Positions 1-10,682 of a stretch of DNA of 64,000 bases are shown in pieces; within the stretch, counting starts at the first letter, position 1, and each line of letters starts with the position of its first letter. The notes below the pieces were generated by a model, which was given only the letters and a program-made list of their open reading frames with translations, was not told the DNA's origin and did no database searches. This DNA is from Verrucomicrobiota bacterium. Its GTDB lineage: Bacteria; Verrucomicrobiota; Verrucomicrobiia; Opitutales; Oceanipulchritudinaceae. The DNA lies in NCBI GenBank assembly GCA_021208135.1, contig JAJOKB010000088.1, positions 1 to 64,000 on the forward strand, in the 5' to 3' direction. Both the position numbers and the translations under genes were made by a program.

Positions 1-1
1 G

Positions 2-916
2 ATGAACGGCAACAGCGTGGACAACGGCGATCTGGACGCCATTGTTGGACGTATGGACGCAAGCGTGCTGGATCGCTACGACCACTGGATTCTGCAGCGC
101 TTGATTGAAACCACTGATGGGGTAGCCAAAGCGTTTATCGAGTTTGAGATGCATCCCTACCCGCACCTCACCTATGAATTCTTCTGGAATGATTACTGCG
201 ACTGGTATGTGGAAGCCAGCAAAACCAAACTGCGCGACCCAGCCAGCAGGGAGACCGCACTGGCTGTTCAGGATTTTGTGCTGCGCCAGGTTCTGATGCT
301 GCTACATCCTCTGGTACCATTCATCACCGAAGAACTGTGGAATGCACTGGGCTTTTTGGAACATGGGACTGAGTTCATGGAGCAAAGCCGTTTACCGGGA
401 AGCGCGGAACTGCGTGCGGCATTGGCAGCGCGCAAAATTGGCGTAGATGAACAGGCCGTGCGCCAAATTGAAGCGGTCAAGGAAACCATCGTTCGCTTGC
501 GCGCGCTGAAAAGCGAGTACAACGTCAGCAATCGACGCGACGTGGCCTTCAGCTACAGCGCTGACCCGGAGCAAGCAGACATTATCTCCGCCAATCTGGA
601 AACCATACAATCACTGGCAGGAATTGGTACTGTGACTTTGGTCGAAACAGCACCCGCCGGCCAACCGGCATCGGTTACCGCCTTGGGCACCTGGTATGTG
701 GATTTGGCCAGCGCTATTGATGTGGCGGCAGAACGCGAACGGCTGGGGAAAGAATTAGCCAAATTGGATAAAGCTATCGCCGCCTCGCAGGCACGGCTGG
801 CCAATGACAAATTTGTCAACAGCGCTCCAGCTGGGGTTGTTCAAGGAGCCCGCGATCAACTGACTGCAAATCTGAACAAGCAAGCCGAATTGCAACGGCT
901 ACTGGCCTCACTCTAA
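2..916 (+). CDS. valS: Valine-tRNA ligase, C-terminal part (5' end outside window)
   Basis: This is the C-terminal 304 residues of class I valyl-tRNA synthetase, which charges tRNA-Val in the cytoplasm. The frame is open from the window edge, so the Met at base 2 is internal and not a start. The anticodon-binding helical domain is recognisable from FWNDYCDWYVE (about residues 61-71 of the fragment) and HPLVPFITEELW (102-113). From about residue 235 there is the charged C-terminal coiled-coil arm that contacts tRNA in ValRS, with the usual ending LANDKFVNSAP. The catalytic HIGH and KMSKS segments lie upstream of the window. The next gene starts 11 bases after the stop, so cotranscription is possible. 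Confidence 0.95.
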   Translation: MNGNSVDNGDLDAIVGRMDASVLDRYDHWILQRLIETTDGVAKAFIEFEMHPYPHLTYEFFWNDYCDWYVEASKTKLRDPASRETALAVQDFVLRQVLMLLHPLVPFITEELWNALGFLEHGTEFMEQSRLPGSAELRAALAARKIGVDEQAVRQIEAVKETIVRLRALKSEYNVSNRRDVAFSYSADPEQADIISANLETIQSLAGIGTVTLVETAPAGQPASVTALGTWYVDLASAIDVAAERERLGKELAKLDKAIAASQARLANDKFVNSAPAGVVQGARDQLTANLNKQAELQRLLASL

Positions 917-927
917 CCTTTACCATC

Positions 928-3900
928 ATGCGATTGATTGAATTGACCAAATACGCCGCCAACTGCTGGTCGGCGTTGATTGTAGGCTGTACACTATGGC
1001 TGACTGCCGCAACGCCGCTTCAGGCACAGGCAGAAAACTCGCCTCTTGCCTCGGAAACACCGCCGGCAGGCATGCTGCGCTTTCCTGCAATCAGTGCTGA
1101 TTACATTGCCTTTGGCTACGCGACTCAGTTGTGGATTGTTCCACGCGAGGGCGGCGTTGCCAAACCAGTGGCATTCCCAAGAGGTTCGGCCTTGCAAGCG
1201 GCGTTTAGTCCGGATGGTCAATGGATCGCATTCATCGCCAACTACGACGGGCAGCGAGACATATATGCCATTCCCGTTCAAGGTGGTGTTCCGCGTCGAT
1301 TGACCACCCATCCGGGAGGCAAAAACCTGCACACATGGACTCGTTGCGGCAGTGGCGTTGTGTATTCAACATCAGCATTTGCGGGCTCGGGCAGGGTTTC
1401 CGAACTGTATATTGCTCCTCTGGAACCGGGTCTGCCACAGCGCATGCCAGTGGCTTATGGTGTCAATGCCACCTTCAGTCCAGACGGCGATTCCATCGCA
1501 TTTATGACCCATACACGCGATTTTCGCACGTGGAAGCGTTATCGCGGAGGTATGGCAACGGATATCTGGACGCTAAACCTGGAAACCAGCGAATCCGCCC
1601 GCATCACCGATTGGGAAGGTACAGATACATTGCCGATGTGGCAGGGTGATAACATCTATTACCTGTCAGATGAAGGTTCACCCTACCGCCTCAATGTGTG
1701 GCGATTCAATGTGACAACAGGCGAGCGCAGCCAGATACTTTTTTCACCGAGCAACGATGTGCGTTTCCCCTTCATTGGGACCCGGACCTGAGGGCCAGGG
1801 CGAAATCGTCTTTCAACATGGGCAACTGCTTAAGGTTTTGGAGTTGGAAAACTACACGGTGCGCACAGTTGAAGTGCGCATTCCCGGTGCCTTACCTATC
1901 AAGCGCACGCAAACGGTAGACGCCTCGCGCACGATCAATCAACGCGGTTTGTCTCCAACCGGTGCCAGAGTTTTGCTGGAGGCCCGGGGCGATCTCTGGT
2001 CGCTGCCCGCTCGTCACGGCAGCGCTCGCAACTTGACCCGAACCAGCGGTGTTGCTGAACGCCAACCTGCTTGGAGTCCGGACGGACAATGGATTTTGTT
2101 CAGCGGCGACCGCAGCGGTGAGTACCAACTGACCCTGATGCGTGCCGACGGCAGCGGCGATCCCATCGAACTGACAGACGAGCCCGGCAATTTTTATTAC
2201 ACTCCACTGTGGGCGCCTGATTCCAAGCACTTTGCAGTCAATGATAAAGCCCAGCGCATCTGGATTGGCGTTATCCCAGCCGAGGGCGAGCAGCCTGAAC
2301 CATTGACTTTGGTGGATAGTGATCCGTCCTGGCCAACTTTATCAGCAGACTGGTCGCCAGATTCCAAATGGCTGGTTTACTCGATCGGCGAATCCACGCG
2401 CCAACACCGTCTATTGACCCGTTCCTTATGGGCTTTCTCAGTCGATACCGGCGAACGGAAGCAATTGACCAGTGGCATGTTTTCAGTTTGGAGCCCGACA
2501 TTTGACCGCAAGGGCGAATTTTTATACTACATCTCCAACGCGGATTTCACCGACCCGCAGTATGAAGATGTCGGCAGCACTTTCGTCTATCACAATACTG
2601 GACGCATTATGGTGGTTCCTTTGCGAACGGATTTGAAGGTCCCCTTCCATCCGCGCAGTGATGAGGAGAAAGGTGCAACTGCAGCACCCGCAAGCCCAAA
2701 GAAAAACGGCAAAGAAGAAGAAAAGCAGGACGCAGCCGCTGAAGAAGATTCAGAAGAACCGGAAGCACAGGAAACCACAGAAGACGAAGGTGAAGAGCCT
2801 GAGGAAAAAACGACCGGAGAAGAACCAGCCGAAACTGCTCCCGCCGCTGACCCAAAGGAAGCACCCAAGCCCGCCATGGAATTTGTCTGGGAGAATTTTG
2901 AGCAACGCTCTCTGCCAGCACCAGTGGCACGCGGAACATTCAGCGGCATAGCTGTCAATGATCGGGGTCATCTGGTCTATATGCGTATGCGCAGTAACCG
3001 TTGGGGAAGCGGCGGCGATCTGGTCGTCCTTGATCTGAGTGCTGAAAACCCGCGCGAAGCTTCCATTTTGGAAAACATCAATATTTTACGGTGTCCGCAG
3101 ACGGCAAAAAAGTATTGGCTATCCGCGATAGCGGCATGACCGTGGTCAACACTTCGCCCAATCAGCGTTGGGAGCATCCAGTAAATACCGGAACTATGCA
3201 ACAACGGCTGGATCCGCGCGCTGAATGGGCCCAAATGTTACGCGATGTATGGCGCAGACAACGCGACTTCTTCTATGTCGAGAATCTGCATGCAGTGGAC
3301 TGGGATGCAGTATGGGAACAATACTCAAGTCTGCTGCCTTACGTCAGCAGCCGTGGAGACCTACTCTTCGTAATGGGCGAAATGATTGCCGAATTGAATG
3401 TTGGCCACGCTTATATCAGTGGTGGTGACTTTGAGGATGAACCTAGTCTGAACATCGGTTTGCTGGGAGCCGATTTTTCCTGGGATGAGGACGCAAAAGC
3501 CTACCGCATCGACCGCATTCTGCGCGGCGCACCTTGGGATTTCGATGGCAGGGGTCCTCTGGCGATGCCAGGTTTACAAGTCAACGAAGGCGATTACCTT
3601 TTAAGTATCAATCAACTGGAATTGGCACGCGACCTGGATCCCTGGCTGGCTGCTGCCGGTTTGGCTGGACAGATTGTTACCCTTGAAGTTGCCAAAGATC
3701 CAGCGGATCCAGACTCCGTGCGCACTCTGGTCACACGGTTGATCGGCAACGATTCTGCACTCAGGTTCCGCGAATGGATCGAACACAACAGGCAATACGT
3801 TGAACGCGCCTCCGGTGGTCGCATTGGCTATATCTACGTTCCCAACACCGGCGTTGACGGACAAAACGAATTGTTCCGCCAATTTTATGGCCAAATTGGC

Positions 3901-4446
3901 CGGGAAGCCCTCATTATCGACGAACGTTGGAACGGCGGCGGTCAGTTGCCACACAGGTTTGTCGAATTGCTGAACCGTCCGGTCCAGATGTATTGGGCGC
4001 GCCGCGACGGCAAAGACTGGGCAACTCCTTCCGATGGACATAACGGTCCAAAAGCTATGCTCATCAACGGCTTGGCAGGGTCTGGCGGCGACGCGTTCCC
4101 CTACCTGTTCAGGCGTGCGGGTCTGGGGCAGCTGATCGGTACGCGTACCTGGGGAGGCTTGGTAGGTATTACCTCTGTGCCTGGCCTGATAGATGGCGGC
4201 AGCACAGCCGTGCCTACCTTCGGAGTTTACAGCACCAATGGTCACTGGATGATTGAAGGCCATGGCGTGGATCCTGATATCGAAGTACTCGACGATCCGG
4301 GATTGATGATGGAGGGTGGCGATCCGCAACTGGATGCAGCTATCCAGCACTTACTGCAGGAACTTGAACGCAATCCAGTCGTTCATCCGGAGCGCCCGGC
4401 ACCACCTGACCGCAGCGGCTTCGGCATTGATCCAGCCCATCGATAG
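928..4446 (+). CDS. Tricorn-like secreted S41 serine protease, two frame breaks
   Basis: Three overlapping reading-frame segments (928-1791, 1757-3139, 3091-4446) form one tricorn-protease homologue of about 1,170 residues. The start ATG at 928 gives a signal peptide ending near LQAQA, so the protein is probably exported. The N-terminal half has PD40/WD40-like propeller blades (FSPDGQWIAF and WSPDGQWILF repeats). A very acidic E/P-rich linker follows (about 2,650-2,870). The C-terminal part has a PDZ-like region and the S41 tail-specific protease core, with catalytic candidates His in NVGHAY (3406-3408) and Ser in GSGGD (4081-4083). Tricorn-type enzymes degrade peptides. The frame breaks are one extra base near 1770 and one missing base near 3080; conserved sequence continues across both, so sequence error is the likeliest cause. 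Confidence 0.85.
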
Positions 4447-4471
4447 AATGGCGTCGGCAAATCCCTGAAAT

Positions 4472-4487
4472 TGCTGCTTGAGCAGCA
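4472..4487 (+). promoter_or_regulatory. Short hairpin in the thrS leader
   Basis: TGCTGC-TTGA-GCAGCA forms a 6-bp stem with a four-base loop 25 bases after the tricorn-protease stop. It has no T run and may be only a transcript-end or leader stem. A role is not proven. Confidence 0.35.
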
Positions 4488-4533
4488 GTGTCTAGGCAGA
4501 TCTGCACTCATTGCCATTAGGCAGGCTAAAAAA

Positions 4534-4576
4534 ACGCTGGCAAATGCAGCGTGCATGATTGAACATGCACGTTTTT
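4534..4576 (+). terminator. Overlapping hairpins with T run before thrS (candidate terminator/antiterminator)
   Basis: Two inverted repeats share bases 4550-4552. The first is ACGCTG (4534-4539) with CAGCGT (4547-4552). The second is CGTGCATG (4550-4557) with CATGCACG (4564-4571), an 8-bp stem with loop ATTGAA followed at once by five T (4572-4576). The second has the form of a short intrinsic terminator, and the two stems cannot be fully paired together. It could end transcription of the upstream protease gene or attenuate thrS, whose likely ATG lies 8 bases further on. No T-box motif is visible. The choice between these roles is inference. Confidence 0.45.
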
Positions 4577-4584
4577 ATATAGAC

Positions 4585-6411
4585 ATGAAAACGATGACCC
4601 CATTGGAGGAAATGCGTCACTCAGCGGCGCACATATTGGCAACGGCGGTTCTCAGGCTATTCCCTGAGGCCAAGCTGGATATTGGACCTCCTACAGATAC
4701 CGGATTCTACTACGACTTTGACCTGGAGCATAAATTTACCGCGGCGGATCTTGAGCGCATCGAAGACGAAATGCGCAAGGTGATTAAAGAAAACCAGCGT
4801 TTCGAACGCATTGAGGCTACCCGGGATGAGGCCGAAGCATTGTTCACCAAACTGAATCAGCCATACAAGATCATTCGACTGGCGGATATCCCTGATGGCG
4901 AACCAGTGACATTTTATCGCAATGGCGAATTCACCGATCTGTGCGCCGGCACACATGTCAATTACACGAAGCAGGTTAAAGCCATCAAACTGCTTTCTAT
5001 CGCCGGTGCCTACCACAAAGGCGACGAAAAGAATAAGCAACTGCAACGCATCTACGGAACGGCCTTTCCGAGCAAAGAAGAGCTGGAACACTATTTACAG
5101 CAGCTTGAGGAAGCCAGAAAGCGCGATCATCGCCGCCTTGGAAAGGATTTGAAGCTGTTCCATATTGACGAGGCAGTTGGCCAAGGATTGATCCTTTGGA
5201 CGCCTAACGGTTCTATTGTTCGCCAGGAGCTGCAAAATTTCATTTTGGATGAACTGCAACGCCAAGGCTACCAACAGGTCTTTACACCGCACATCGGCAA
5301 ATTAGGTCTGTATCGCACCAGCGGGCATTTCCCCTACTACAAAGAATCCCAGTTCATGCCCATTATCGAGCGTGACGCCATGGATGACATGGTGCATCGC
5401 GGTTGCTCATGCGCTGAATTGAGCAATAGCGTGGATGAAGGTGATGTTGACGGTTACCTGCTCAAACCGATGAACTGCCCGATGCACATCAAAATCTTTG
5501 ATTCCCAGCCCCACAGCTACCGCGACCTCCCCGTTCGTCTGGCAGAGTTTGGTACCGTTTACCGCTGGGAACAATCAGGCGAGTTGAATGGTATGACGCG
5601 CGTGCGCGGCTTTACACAGGACGATGCCCACATCTTCTGCACTGAAGAACAAGTCGCCTCGGAAATCAGTGGCTGTCTCGAATTGGTAAAAACAGTATTC
5701 AGCACCCTGGGCATGAAAGACTACCGCGTGCGCATTGGCCTGCGCGACCCGGATTCGTCCAAGTACACGGGCGATGGCGCGCTTTGGGACAAAGCCGAAG
5801 CAGCCCTGCGCCAAGTGGCTGGCACTCTCGGCGTTCCCTACACCGAAGAACCCGGCGAAGCCGCTTTTTACGGCCCCAAGATTGACTTTGTGGTGCGCGA
5901 TGTCATTGGCCGTGAATGGCAACTGGGTACTGTGCAGGTTGACTATAACTTGCCCATCCGGTTCGACCTCAGCTATGTTGGGCCTGACAACAAACCTCAC
6001 CGTCCGGTTATGATTCACCGCGCTCCGTTCGGCTCCATGGAGCGCTTTACCGGTGTGTTGATCGAACACTTTGCCGGAAATTTCCCCACGTGGCTGGCAC
6101 CTGAACAAGTCAGGTTGTTGCCAATCACCGACGACCAGGTGCCTTTCTGCAAGGAGGTACAAGCAAAACTCAAGGCGGCAAAGGTACGCTGTTCCATCGA
6201 TGACCAAAGCGACAAGCTGGGGGCAAAGATCCGGCGCGCCGAATTGGAAAAAGTACCGTACATGTTTGTCGTCGGCAAAAACGAAGCTGCTGAGGGTAAG
6301 GTCACCGTGCGCAGTCGCGTGCGCAAGAGTGTAGAGGGCGCACGCTCCACAGCCGAGGCCATTGACTTGCTGCTTACCGAAATTGCCAGCCGTCAACTCC
6401 CTGAAGCCTGA
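4585..6411 (+). CDS. thrS: Threonine-tRNA ligase
   Basis: Class II threonyl-tRNA synthetase charges tRNA-Thr. From ATG 4585 the protein has 608 residues. It begins directly with the editing (SAD) domain, whose metal site is seen as H12-x3-H16 (HSAAH) and C120-x3-H124 (CAGTH). The usual N-terminal TGS domain of about 60 residues is absent, as in some other bacterial ThrS. The catalytic core contains MNCPMH with the zinc-ligand Cys near residue 298, then motif 2 in [17 protein letters not shown], and a C-terminal anticodon-binding domain. There is a lineage-type insertion just before MNCPMH (about 5,360-5,460). The frame extends upstream to a TTG at 4471 and an in-frame ATG at 4555. None of the starts has a clear ribosome-binding site. 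ATG 4585 is chosen from homology of the first domain. argH follows after 2 bases. Confidence 0.93.
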   Translation: MKTMTPLEEMRHSAAHILATAVLRLFPEAKLDIGPPTDTGFYYDFDLEHKFTAADLERIEDEMRKVIKENQRFERIEATRDEAEALFTKLNQPYKIIRLADIPDGEPVTFYRNGEFTDLCAGTHVNYTKQVKAIKLLSIAGAYHKGDEKNKQLQRIYGTAFPSKEELEHYLQQLEEARKRDHRRLGKDLKLFHIDEAVGQGLILWTPNGSIVRQELQNFILDELQRQGYQQVFTPHIGKLGLYRTSGHFPYYKESQFMPIIERDAMDDMVHRGCSCAELSNSVDEGDVDGYLLKPMNCPMHIKIFDSQPHSYRDLPVRLAEFGTVYRWEQSGELNGMTRVRGFTQDDAHIFCTEEQVASEISGCLELVKTVFSTLGMKDYRVRIGLRDPDSSKYTGDGALWDKAEAALRQVAGTLGVPYTEEPGEAAFYGPKIDFVVRDVIGREWQLGTVQVDYNLPIRFDLSYVGPDNKPHRPVMIHRAPFGSMERFTGVLIEHFAGNFPTWLAPEQVRLLPITDDQVPFCKEVQAKLKAAKVRCSIDDQSDKLGAKIRRAELEKVPYMFVVGKNEAAEGKVTVRSRVRKSVEGARSTAEAIDLLLTEIASRQLPEA

Positions 6412-6413
6412 TT

Positions 6414-7814
6414 ATGAGCACTGGCAAGCAACAAACCTGGGGTGGCCGGTTCAGTGAAGGCCCGGCTCAGTTAATGGTACGTTTCAGCGAATCGGTCAGC
6501 TTTGACAAGCGCCTGGCACCTTATGACATCGCATGCAGCACCGCCCACTCCGCTATGCTGGCAGAGGTGGGTTTAATCTCGCCGGAAGAGCGCGATGCCA
6601 TTCACGCAGGCTTAAAGCAGATCGGTGCTGAAATTGCCGCTGGTACGTTTGATTGGTCGATAGATCTGGAAGACGTACACATGAACATCGAACAGCGCTT
6701 GACTGAGCGTGTACCTGCTGCCGCCAAACTGCATACCGGACGTTCCCGTAACGATCAGGTTGCCACCGACATGCGTCTGTTTTTTAAAGATGCCTGCAGG
6801 CAACTCAAGGACAGTCTGCGTGCAACCATTGGGACTTTAGTCGATACCGCTGACCGCTGCCAAGGCGTGCAAATCCCGGGATACACGCACTTGCAAAGAG
6901 CACAGCCTGTTTCCATGGCGCATCATATTCTGGCATGGGTTGAAATGCTAGGTCGCGATTTGGAACGCTTTGAGCGCATCGAGGACCAGGCCAATTGGTG
7001 TCCGCTGGGGTGCGGCGCATTGGCGGGATCCACTTTACCGTTGGATCGCAATTTGACCGCCCGGTTACTGGGCTTTGTGGACCGAAATGGCAAACCACGC
7101 GTGTGTCAAAACAGTATGGATGCAGTCGCTGATCGCGACGTGTTCCTTGAGTTTGCCTCAGCGTGTGCACTTTGCGGTGTCCACCTTTCGCGCATTGCTG
7201 AAGACATTATCCTGTGGAGCAGCGCCGAATTTGCGTTTGTTTCTTTACCAGATGCCTTCACCACCGGTTCCAGTTTGATGCCACAAAAGAAAAACCCTGA
7301 CGCCATGGAACTGACCAGAGGTAAGGCGGGCAGGCTGATTGGTCACCAGAGCGCTTTATTCGCCATGGTAAAAGGCTTGCCACTCACCTACAACAGAGAC
7401 TTGCAAGAGGACAAACCTCCCGTTTTTGACGCTCTGGATACCACACGCGATTGTCTGGCAGTTCTCTCTGGTACCGTGCAAGGCATGCAGCCAAAAATGG
7501 CCAAGTGCGCAGCCGCAGTCAAAGACCCGGCCTTGCTGGCCACAGACCTGGTGGATTATTTGGTTCTGCGCGGAATACCCTTTCGCCATGCCCACCATAT
7601 CATCGGGGCCTTGGTAGGCATGGCCGAAAGAACCGGGCGCAAGTTGACTGAATTGCGCTTGGAAGAGGTGCGCTCGATCGACCCTGCTTTTGGTGAGGAT
7701 TGGCTGGAAGTTTTTGACTTGGAGCGTGCCCAGCGCATGCGCGAAAAACCGGGCATGCCAGGCGCACAGCAAATTAAAGATCGGATTCAGTATTGGAGGA
7801 CTCAGCTAAGTTAA
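6414..7814 (+). CDS. argH: Argininosuccinate lyase
   Basis: Argininosuccinate lyase catalyses the last step of arginine synthesis, splitting argininosuccinate to arginine and fumarate. The 466-residue length is typical. The fumarase/aspartase superfamily signature [12 protein letters not shown] is at residues 285-296 and holds the catalytic Ser on its mobile loop. [12 protein letters not shown] and [11 protein letters not shown] are the other two conserved substrate-site blocks. The ATG lies 2 bases after the thrS stop, so the two genes are probably cotranscribed although their functions differ. The frame is intact. Confidence 0.96.
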   Translation: MSTGKQQTWGGRFSEGPAQLMVRFSESVSFDKRLAPYDIACSTAHSAMLAEVGLISPEERDAIHAGLKQIGAEIAAGTFDWSIDLEDVHMNIEQRLTERVPAAAKLHTGRSRNDQVATDMRLFFKDACRQLKDSLRATIGTLVDTADRCQGVQIPGYTHLQRAQPVSMAHHILAWVEMLGRDLERFERIEDQANWCPLGCGALAGSTLPLDRNLTARLLGFVDRNGKPRVCQNSMDAVADRDVFLEFASACALCGVHLSRIAEDIILWSSAEFAFVSLPDAFTTGSSLMPQKKNPDAMELTRGKAGRLIGHQSALFAMVKGLPLTYNRDLQEDKPPVFDALDTTRDCLAVLSGTVQGMQPKMAKCAAAVKDPALLATDLVDYLVLRGIPFRHAHHIIGALVGMAERTGRKLTELRLEEVRSIDPAFGEDWLEVFDLERAQRMREKPGMPGAQQIKDRIQYWRTQLS

Positions 7815-7883
7815 GGCCGTAACGCCAAGGGCAGACCAAAAAAACCTTGAACGAATGGGCTACCTGGGTCTCACTGCAAATTT

Positions 7884-8705
7884 ATGTCAGGATTTTATGA
7901 CAAGTTACAGGCTGCATGGCAGAGCAGCCAATCTCTGGTTTGTTTAGGTCTGGATCCGGATCTGGCAAAGCTGCCAGCTTGTGTGCGTTCGGAAAAAGAT
8001 CCGGTATTCGCCTTCAACAAGGCCATCATCGATGCCACCGCACCTTTCATTTCCTGCTGCAAACCGCAATTCGCCCACTATGCAGGTCAGGATTGCCTGC
8101 CTTCGCTGCGCTCCACCTTTGAGTATCTCAAGTCGACCTACCCGCACATAGTCACCATTCTGGATGCCAAACGGGGAGATATCGGCAGTACTGCGGATTA
8201 TTACGCCAAGGAGGCATTTGAAATTTACGACGCCGACGCGGTCACCGTGAATGCCTATATGGGGGGGGGACACATTGCTGCCCTTTAGTCGCTATAGTGA
8301 ACGCGGGGTCATTGTTTTGTGCCGCACTTCCAACCCTGGGTCCGGTGAGCTGCAGGAACTTCAGATTCAGGATAAGCCTTTGTACCAATTGCTCGCGTCA
8401 AAAGCGGCGAACGAATGGAATGCGAACAACAATCTGGCTCTGGTTGTGGGTGCAACCTACCCTGAGGAAATCGCCGCTGTACGCTCTATCGTCGGATCCA
8501 TGCCCCTGCTGGTACCCGGAATTGGCGCCCAGGGCGGTGACCTGCAAGCAGTTCTGAGCGCGGATTAACAACTGACGGCACCGGCTTGATGATCAACTCA
8601 TCGCGTGGTATCATATACGCCAGCTCAGGACCGGATTTTGCTGACCGCGCAGCCTCGGCAGCTGAAGATTTGTTTAACGCTATCAACAAAGCGAGAAAAC
8701 CATGA
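7884..8705 (+). CDS. pyrF: Orotidine 5'-phosphate decarboxylase (subfamily 2), two compensating frame breaks
   Basis: PyrF decarboxylates OMP to UMP in pyrimidine synthesis. The N-terminal LGLDPDLAKLP and the catalytic LDAKRGDIG (Lys near residue 96) identify the longer type-2 family. The frame is open to 8288, continues in the next frame from about 8264 (GDTLLPFSRYSERG), and returns to the first frame near 8563 for the C-terminal GLTTDGTGLMINSSRG. The first break lies in a run of nine G (8261-8269) where eight would keep the frame. The second is one missing G near 8562. Both sides of each break match the family, so the gene is probably intact in the organism. The next small ORF starts in an ATGA overlap at the stop. 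Confidence 0.88.
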
Positions 8706-8920
8706 CTTTTTCCTTAGGATGGGACCGAAGAGACGAAGAAAGTGGCCGTCGGGTGAATGTTGAATTCTCCTTGATCAGGGACAAGGCTACCTGGAAAATC
8801 CGCAAATTACGGGGTGAACCCAGAGAGGAACTGAAACCCGAAGAAAGCGACTGGCAGGAATTGTTTGAGGTGCTGGATCGCCACCAGGCACGCGGTAAAA
8901 GTGAGGGCCCCCCGACGTAA
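8702..8920 (+). CDS. Small conserved-looking hypothetical protein, 72 aa
   Basis: I do not recognise this protein. It is small, charged and probably cytoplasmic, beginning MTFSLGWDRRDEESGRR, with no signal peptide or membrane segment. The ATG overlaps the pyrF stop by 4 bases (ATGA), which suggests translational coupling and supports a real gene. It contains a lysine/arginine-rich middle and an acidic DWQELFEVLD helix near residue 50. No function is proposed. Confidence 0.6.
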   Translation: MTFSLGWDRRDEESGRRVNVEFSLIRDKATWKIRKLRGEPREELKPEESDWQELFEVLDRHQARGKSEGPPT

Positions 8921-8973
8921 AAAGTCGTGCGCGCGCTTTTACAAAACGGTGGAAAGGTGAATTCTAACATTTC

Positions 8974-9240
8974 ATGGAAATGAGTGCATCCATGGTGTAT
9001 TTCGTCATTGCCCTGTTCCTGCTGGGTTTGGCAACAGGCATCTTCGTGTGGCAGCAGCACGCCGCGCCAGCACTGGCAAGTGTTGCGGCAAGGGCTGTGG
9101 ATGCATCATCAGGGCGCCACGCAAAACCAAAACCCTTTCCAACTCCAAATCATCGTGAATATTACGCCCGACTTTTCGCAGTTTCAACAACTCAGTACCC
9201 AGGGGAATTTGATTCCTTTATGCCTGGATTTAATGGCTGA
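8974..9240 (+). CDS. Possible small single-pass membrane protein overlapping trpE start
   Basis: An 88-codon frame begins MEMSASMVYFVIALFLLG, with one strong membrane segment at about residues 7-25, followed by a basic Ala/Pro-rich tail. The last 86 bases overlap the 5' end of trpE in another frame. The membrane segment lies before the overlap, which favours a real small gene, but the C-terminal part may be spurious or altered by a frame error. I do not recognise a family. Confidence 0.35.
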   Translation: MEMSASMVYFVIALFLLGLATGIFVWQQHAAPALASVAARAVDASSGRHAKPKPFPTPNHREYYARLFAVSTTQYPGEFDSFMPGFNG

Positions 9241-10651
9241 CTTTGAAACACCCGTTTCGGTTTACACCAAATTGAAAGCATCCGGCCCTGCATTTTTGCT
9301 GGAATCCATCGAAGGTGGCGCAAACGTCAACAGATACTCTTTCATTGGTTGCCAACCGCGAAAGCTACTTGAAGCCCATCTCGGCGGGCAAACTTTTATT
9401 ACCGAGCGCGACGGCACAACTAAAACAATCCCCACTCCCAAAGATCCACTCACTTTGATACAACAGGAGATGGAACAATTCACGCCTGTTGCCTTGCCTA
9501 ATATGCCCCGTTTTGTGGGCGGTGCGGTAGGGTTTCTCGGTTACGAATACATTTCCTGTGTGGAACCGTCCGTTCCCAAGGCAGCCAATGATGTACTGAA
9601 AATGCCGGTGGCTCATTTCATGGTCACCGATACTTTGGTGATCTTTGACCGAGCCCGACAAACGTTACGATTGTTGGTAAACGTTTTCATCGGTCCTGGT
9701 GAGGATCAACGCGCAGCCTATGAGCGCGGCGTGACCACCCTGCGCCAACTCGCGGACACCCTGGGCAAGGGCCGGGAAATCCCAACAGTTCCAGTCCCGG
9801 AAGTAGACAATATTCCAGTCCCCCAGGGCAACTTTGATCAGGCTGAGTTTGAAGCTATGGTTGAGCGCTGCAAAGAATACGTGCGCGCCGGTGATGTCAT
9901 TCAAGTAGTGGGCAGTCAGCGTTTCAGTATTCCATTCGAACATAGCTCAACCGCACTTTACCGGGCTCTGCGTGTCGTCAATCCTTCGCCCTACATGTTT
10001 TTGTACGACCCGGGTCCATTTGCGCTGGTGGGAGCTTCCCCTGAGGTTCATGTGCGCCTGACCGACGGCCTGGCTGAAGTCAGACCCATTGCAGGCACCC
10101 GTCCACGAGGCAAAACCATCGAGCAAGATCTGGCTTACGAGAAAGATCTGCTGGCGGATGAAAAAGAAAAAGCGGAGCACCTGATGCTGGTTGATCTGGC
10201 ACGCAACGATCTCGGTCGCGTGTGTAAATATGGTTCAGTTAGAGTGCCTGAGTACATGATCGTTGAGAGGTATTCCCATGTGATGCACATTGTTTCTCAG
10301 GTTGAGGGTACCATTGACGATCGCTACAACGCCTACGACCTCATGCGCGCAACGTTCCCTGCAGCACTGTTTCCGGGCGCGCCCAAGATTCGCGCCATGC
10401 AGATTATTGCAGAACAAGAGAAGGAACAGCGAGGACCGTATGCAGGTGCGTTGTGCTATTTCAGTTACGATGGCAACCTGGACAGTTGTATTGCCATCAG
10501 AACGGCTTTGCTGCGCGAGGGCACTCTACATGTTCAGGCCGGAGCGGGCCTGGTAGCCGATTCAGTGCCTGCTTCCGAATTCATGGAGACCGTGAACAAA
10601 GCCAAAGGTATGCTCAAGGCTGTTGCCATGGCCGGTGCCATGCACTGTTAG
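9155..10651 (+). CDS. trpE: Anthranilate synthase component I
   Basis: TrpE makes anthranilate from chorismate, the first committed step of tryptophan synthesis. The frame is open from 8984, but family similarity begins at GTG 9155 (VNITPDFSQF), giving 498 residues, the usual size. The N-terminal LLESIEGG around residue 50 corresponds to the tryptophan feedback site. The chorismate-binding core shows RPIAGTRPRG (about 310), LVDLARNDLGRV, EQEKEQRGPYAGA (about 420) and QAGAGLVADS. No trpG or other trp gene is adjacent, so the glutamine amidotransferase partner must be elsewhere. An alternative ATG at 9233 would cut conserved N-terminal sequence. The gene converges with the hybrid kinase, 31 bases away. 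Confidence 0.92.
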   Translation: MNITPDFSQFQQLSTQGNLIPLCLDLMADFETPVSVYTKLKASGPAFLLESIEGGANVNRYSFIGCQPRKLLEAHLGGQTFITERDGTTKTIPTPKDPLTLIQQEMEQFTPVALPNMPRFVGGAVGFLGYEYISCVEPSVPKAANDVLKMPVAHFMVTDTLVIFDRARQTLRLLVNVFIGPGEDQRAAYERGVTTLRQLADTLGKGREIPTVPVPEVDNIPVPQGNFDQAEFEAMVERCKEYVRAGDVIQVVGSQRFSIPFEHSSTALYRALRVVNPSPYMFLYDPGPFALVGASPEVHVRLTDGLAEVRPIAGTRPRGKTIEQDLAYEKDLLADEKEKAEHLMLVDLARNDLGRVCKYGSVRVPEYMIVERYSHVMHIVSQVEGTIDDRYNAYDLMRATFPAALFPGAPKIRAMQIIAEQEKEQRGPYAGALCYFSYDGNLDSCIAIRTALLREGTLHVQAGAGLVADSVPASEFMETVNKAKGMLKAVAMAGAMHC

Positions 10652-10682
10652 TGGGCAATCCAGAGTTCCGGGCACACAATCC

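Noticed and set aside
3601-4350. 249-codon open frame antisense to the tricorn protease
   Set aside because: Opposite the conserved S41 core, with no start context or recognised motif.
928-4446. Three separate genes in place of one tricorn-type protease
   Set aside because: The segments continue one conserved domain order, and only the first has a signal peptide.
4447-4584. T-box riboswitch upstream of thrS
   Set aside because: The leader is too short and lacks a TGGNACCGCG-type element; only simple hairpins are present.
5575-6396. 273-codon open frame antisense to thrS
   Set aside because: It lies entirely opposite conserved thrS codons and shows no domain; a shadow of codon bias.
7884-8705. 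Programmed frameshifting in pyrF
   Set aside because: Two opposite shifts in G runs, with the same type of break in many unrelated genes; error is simpler.
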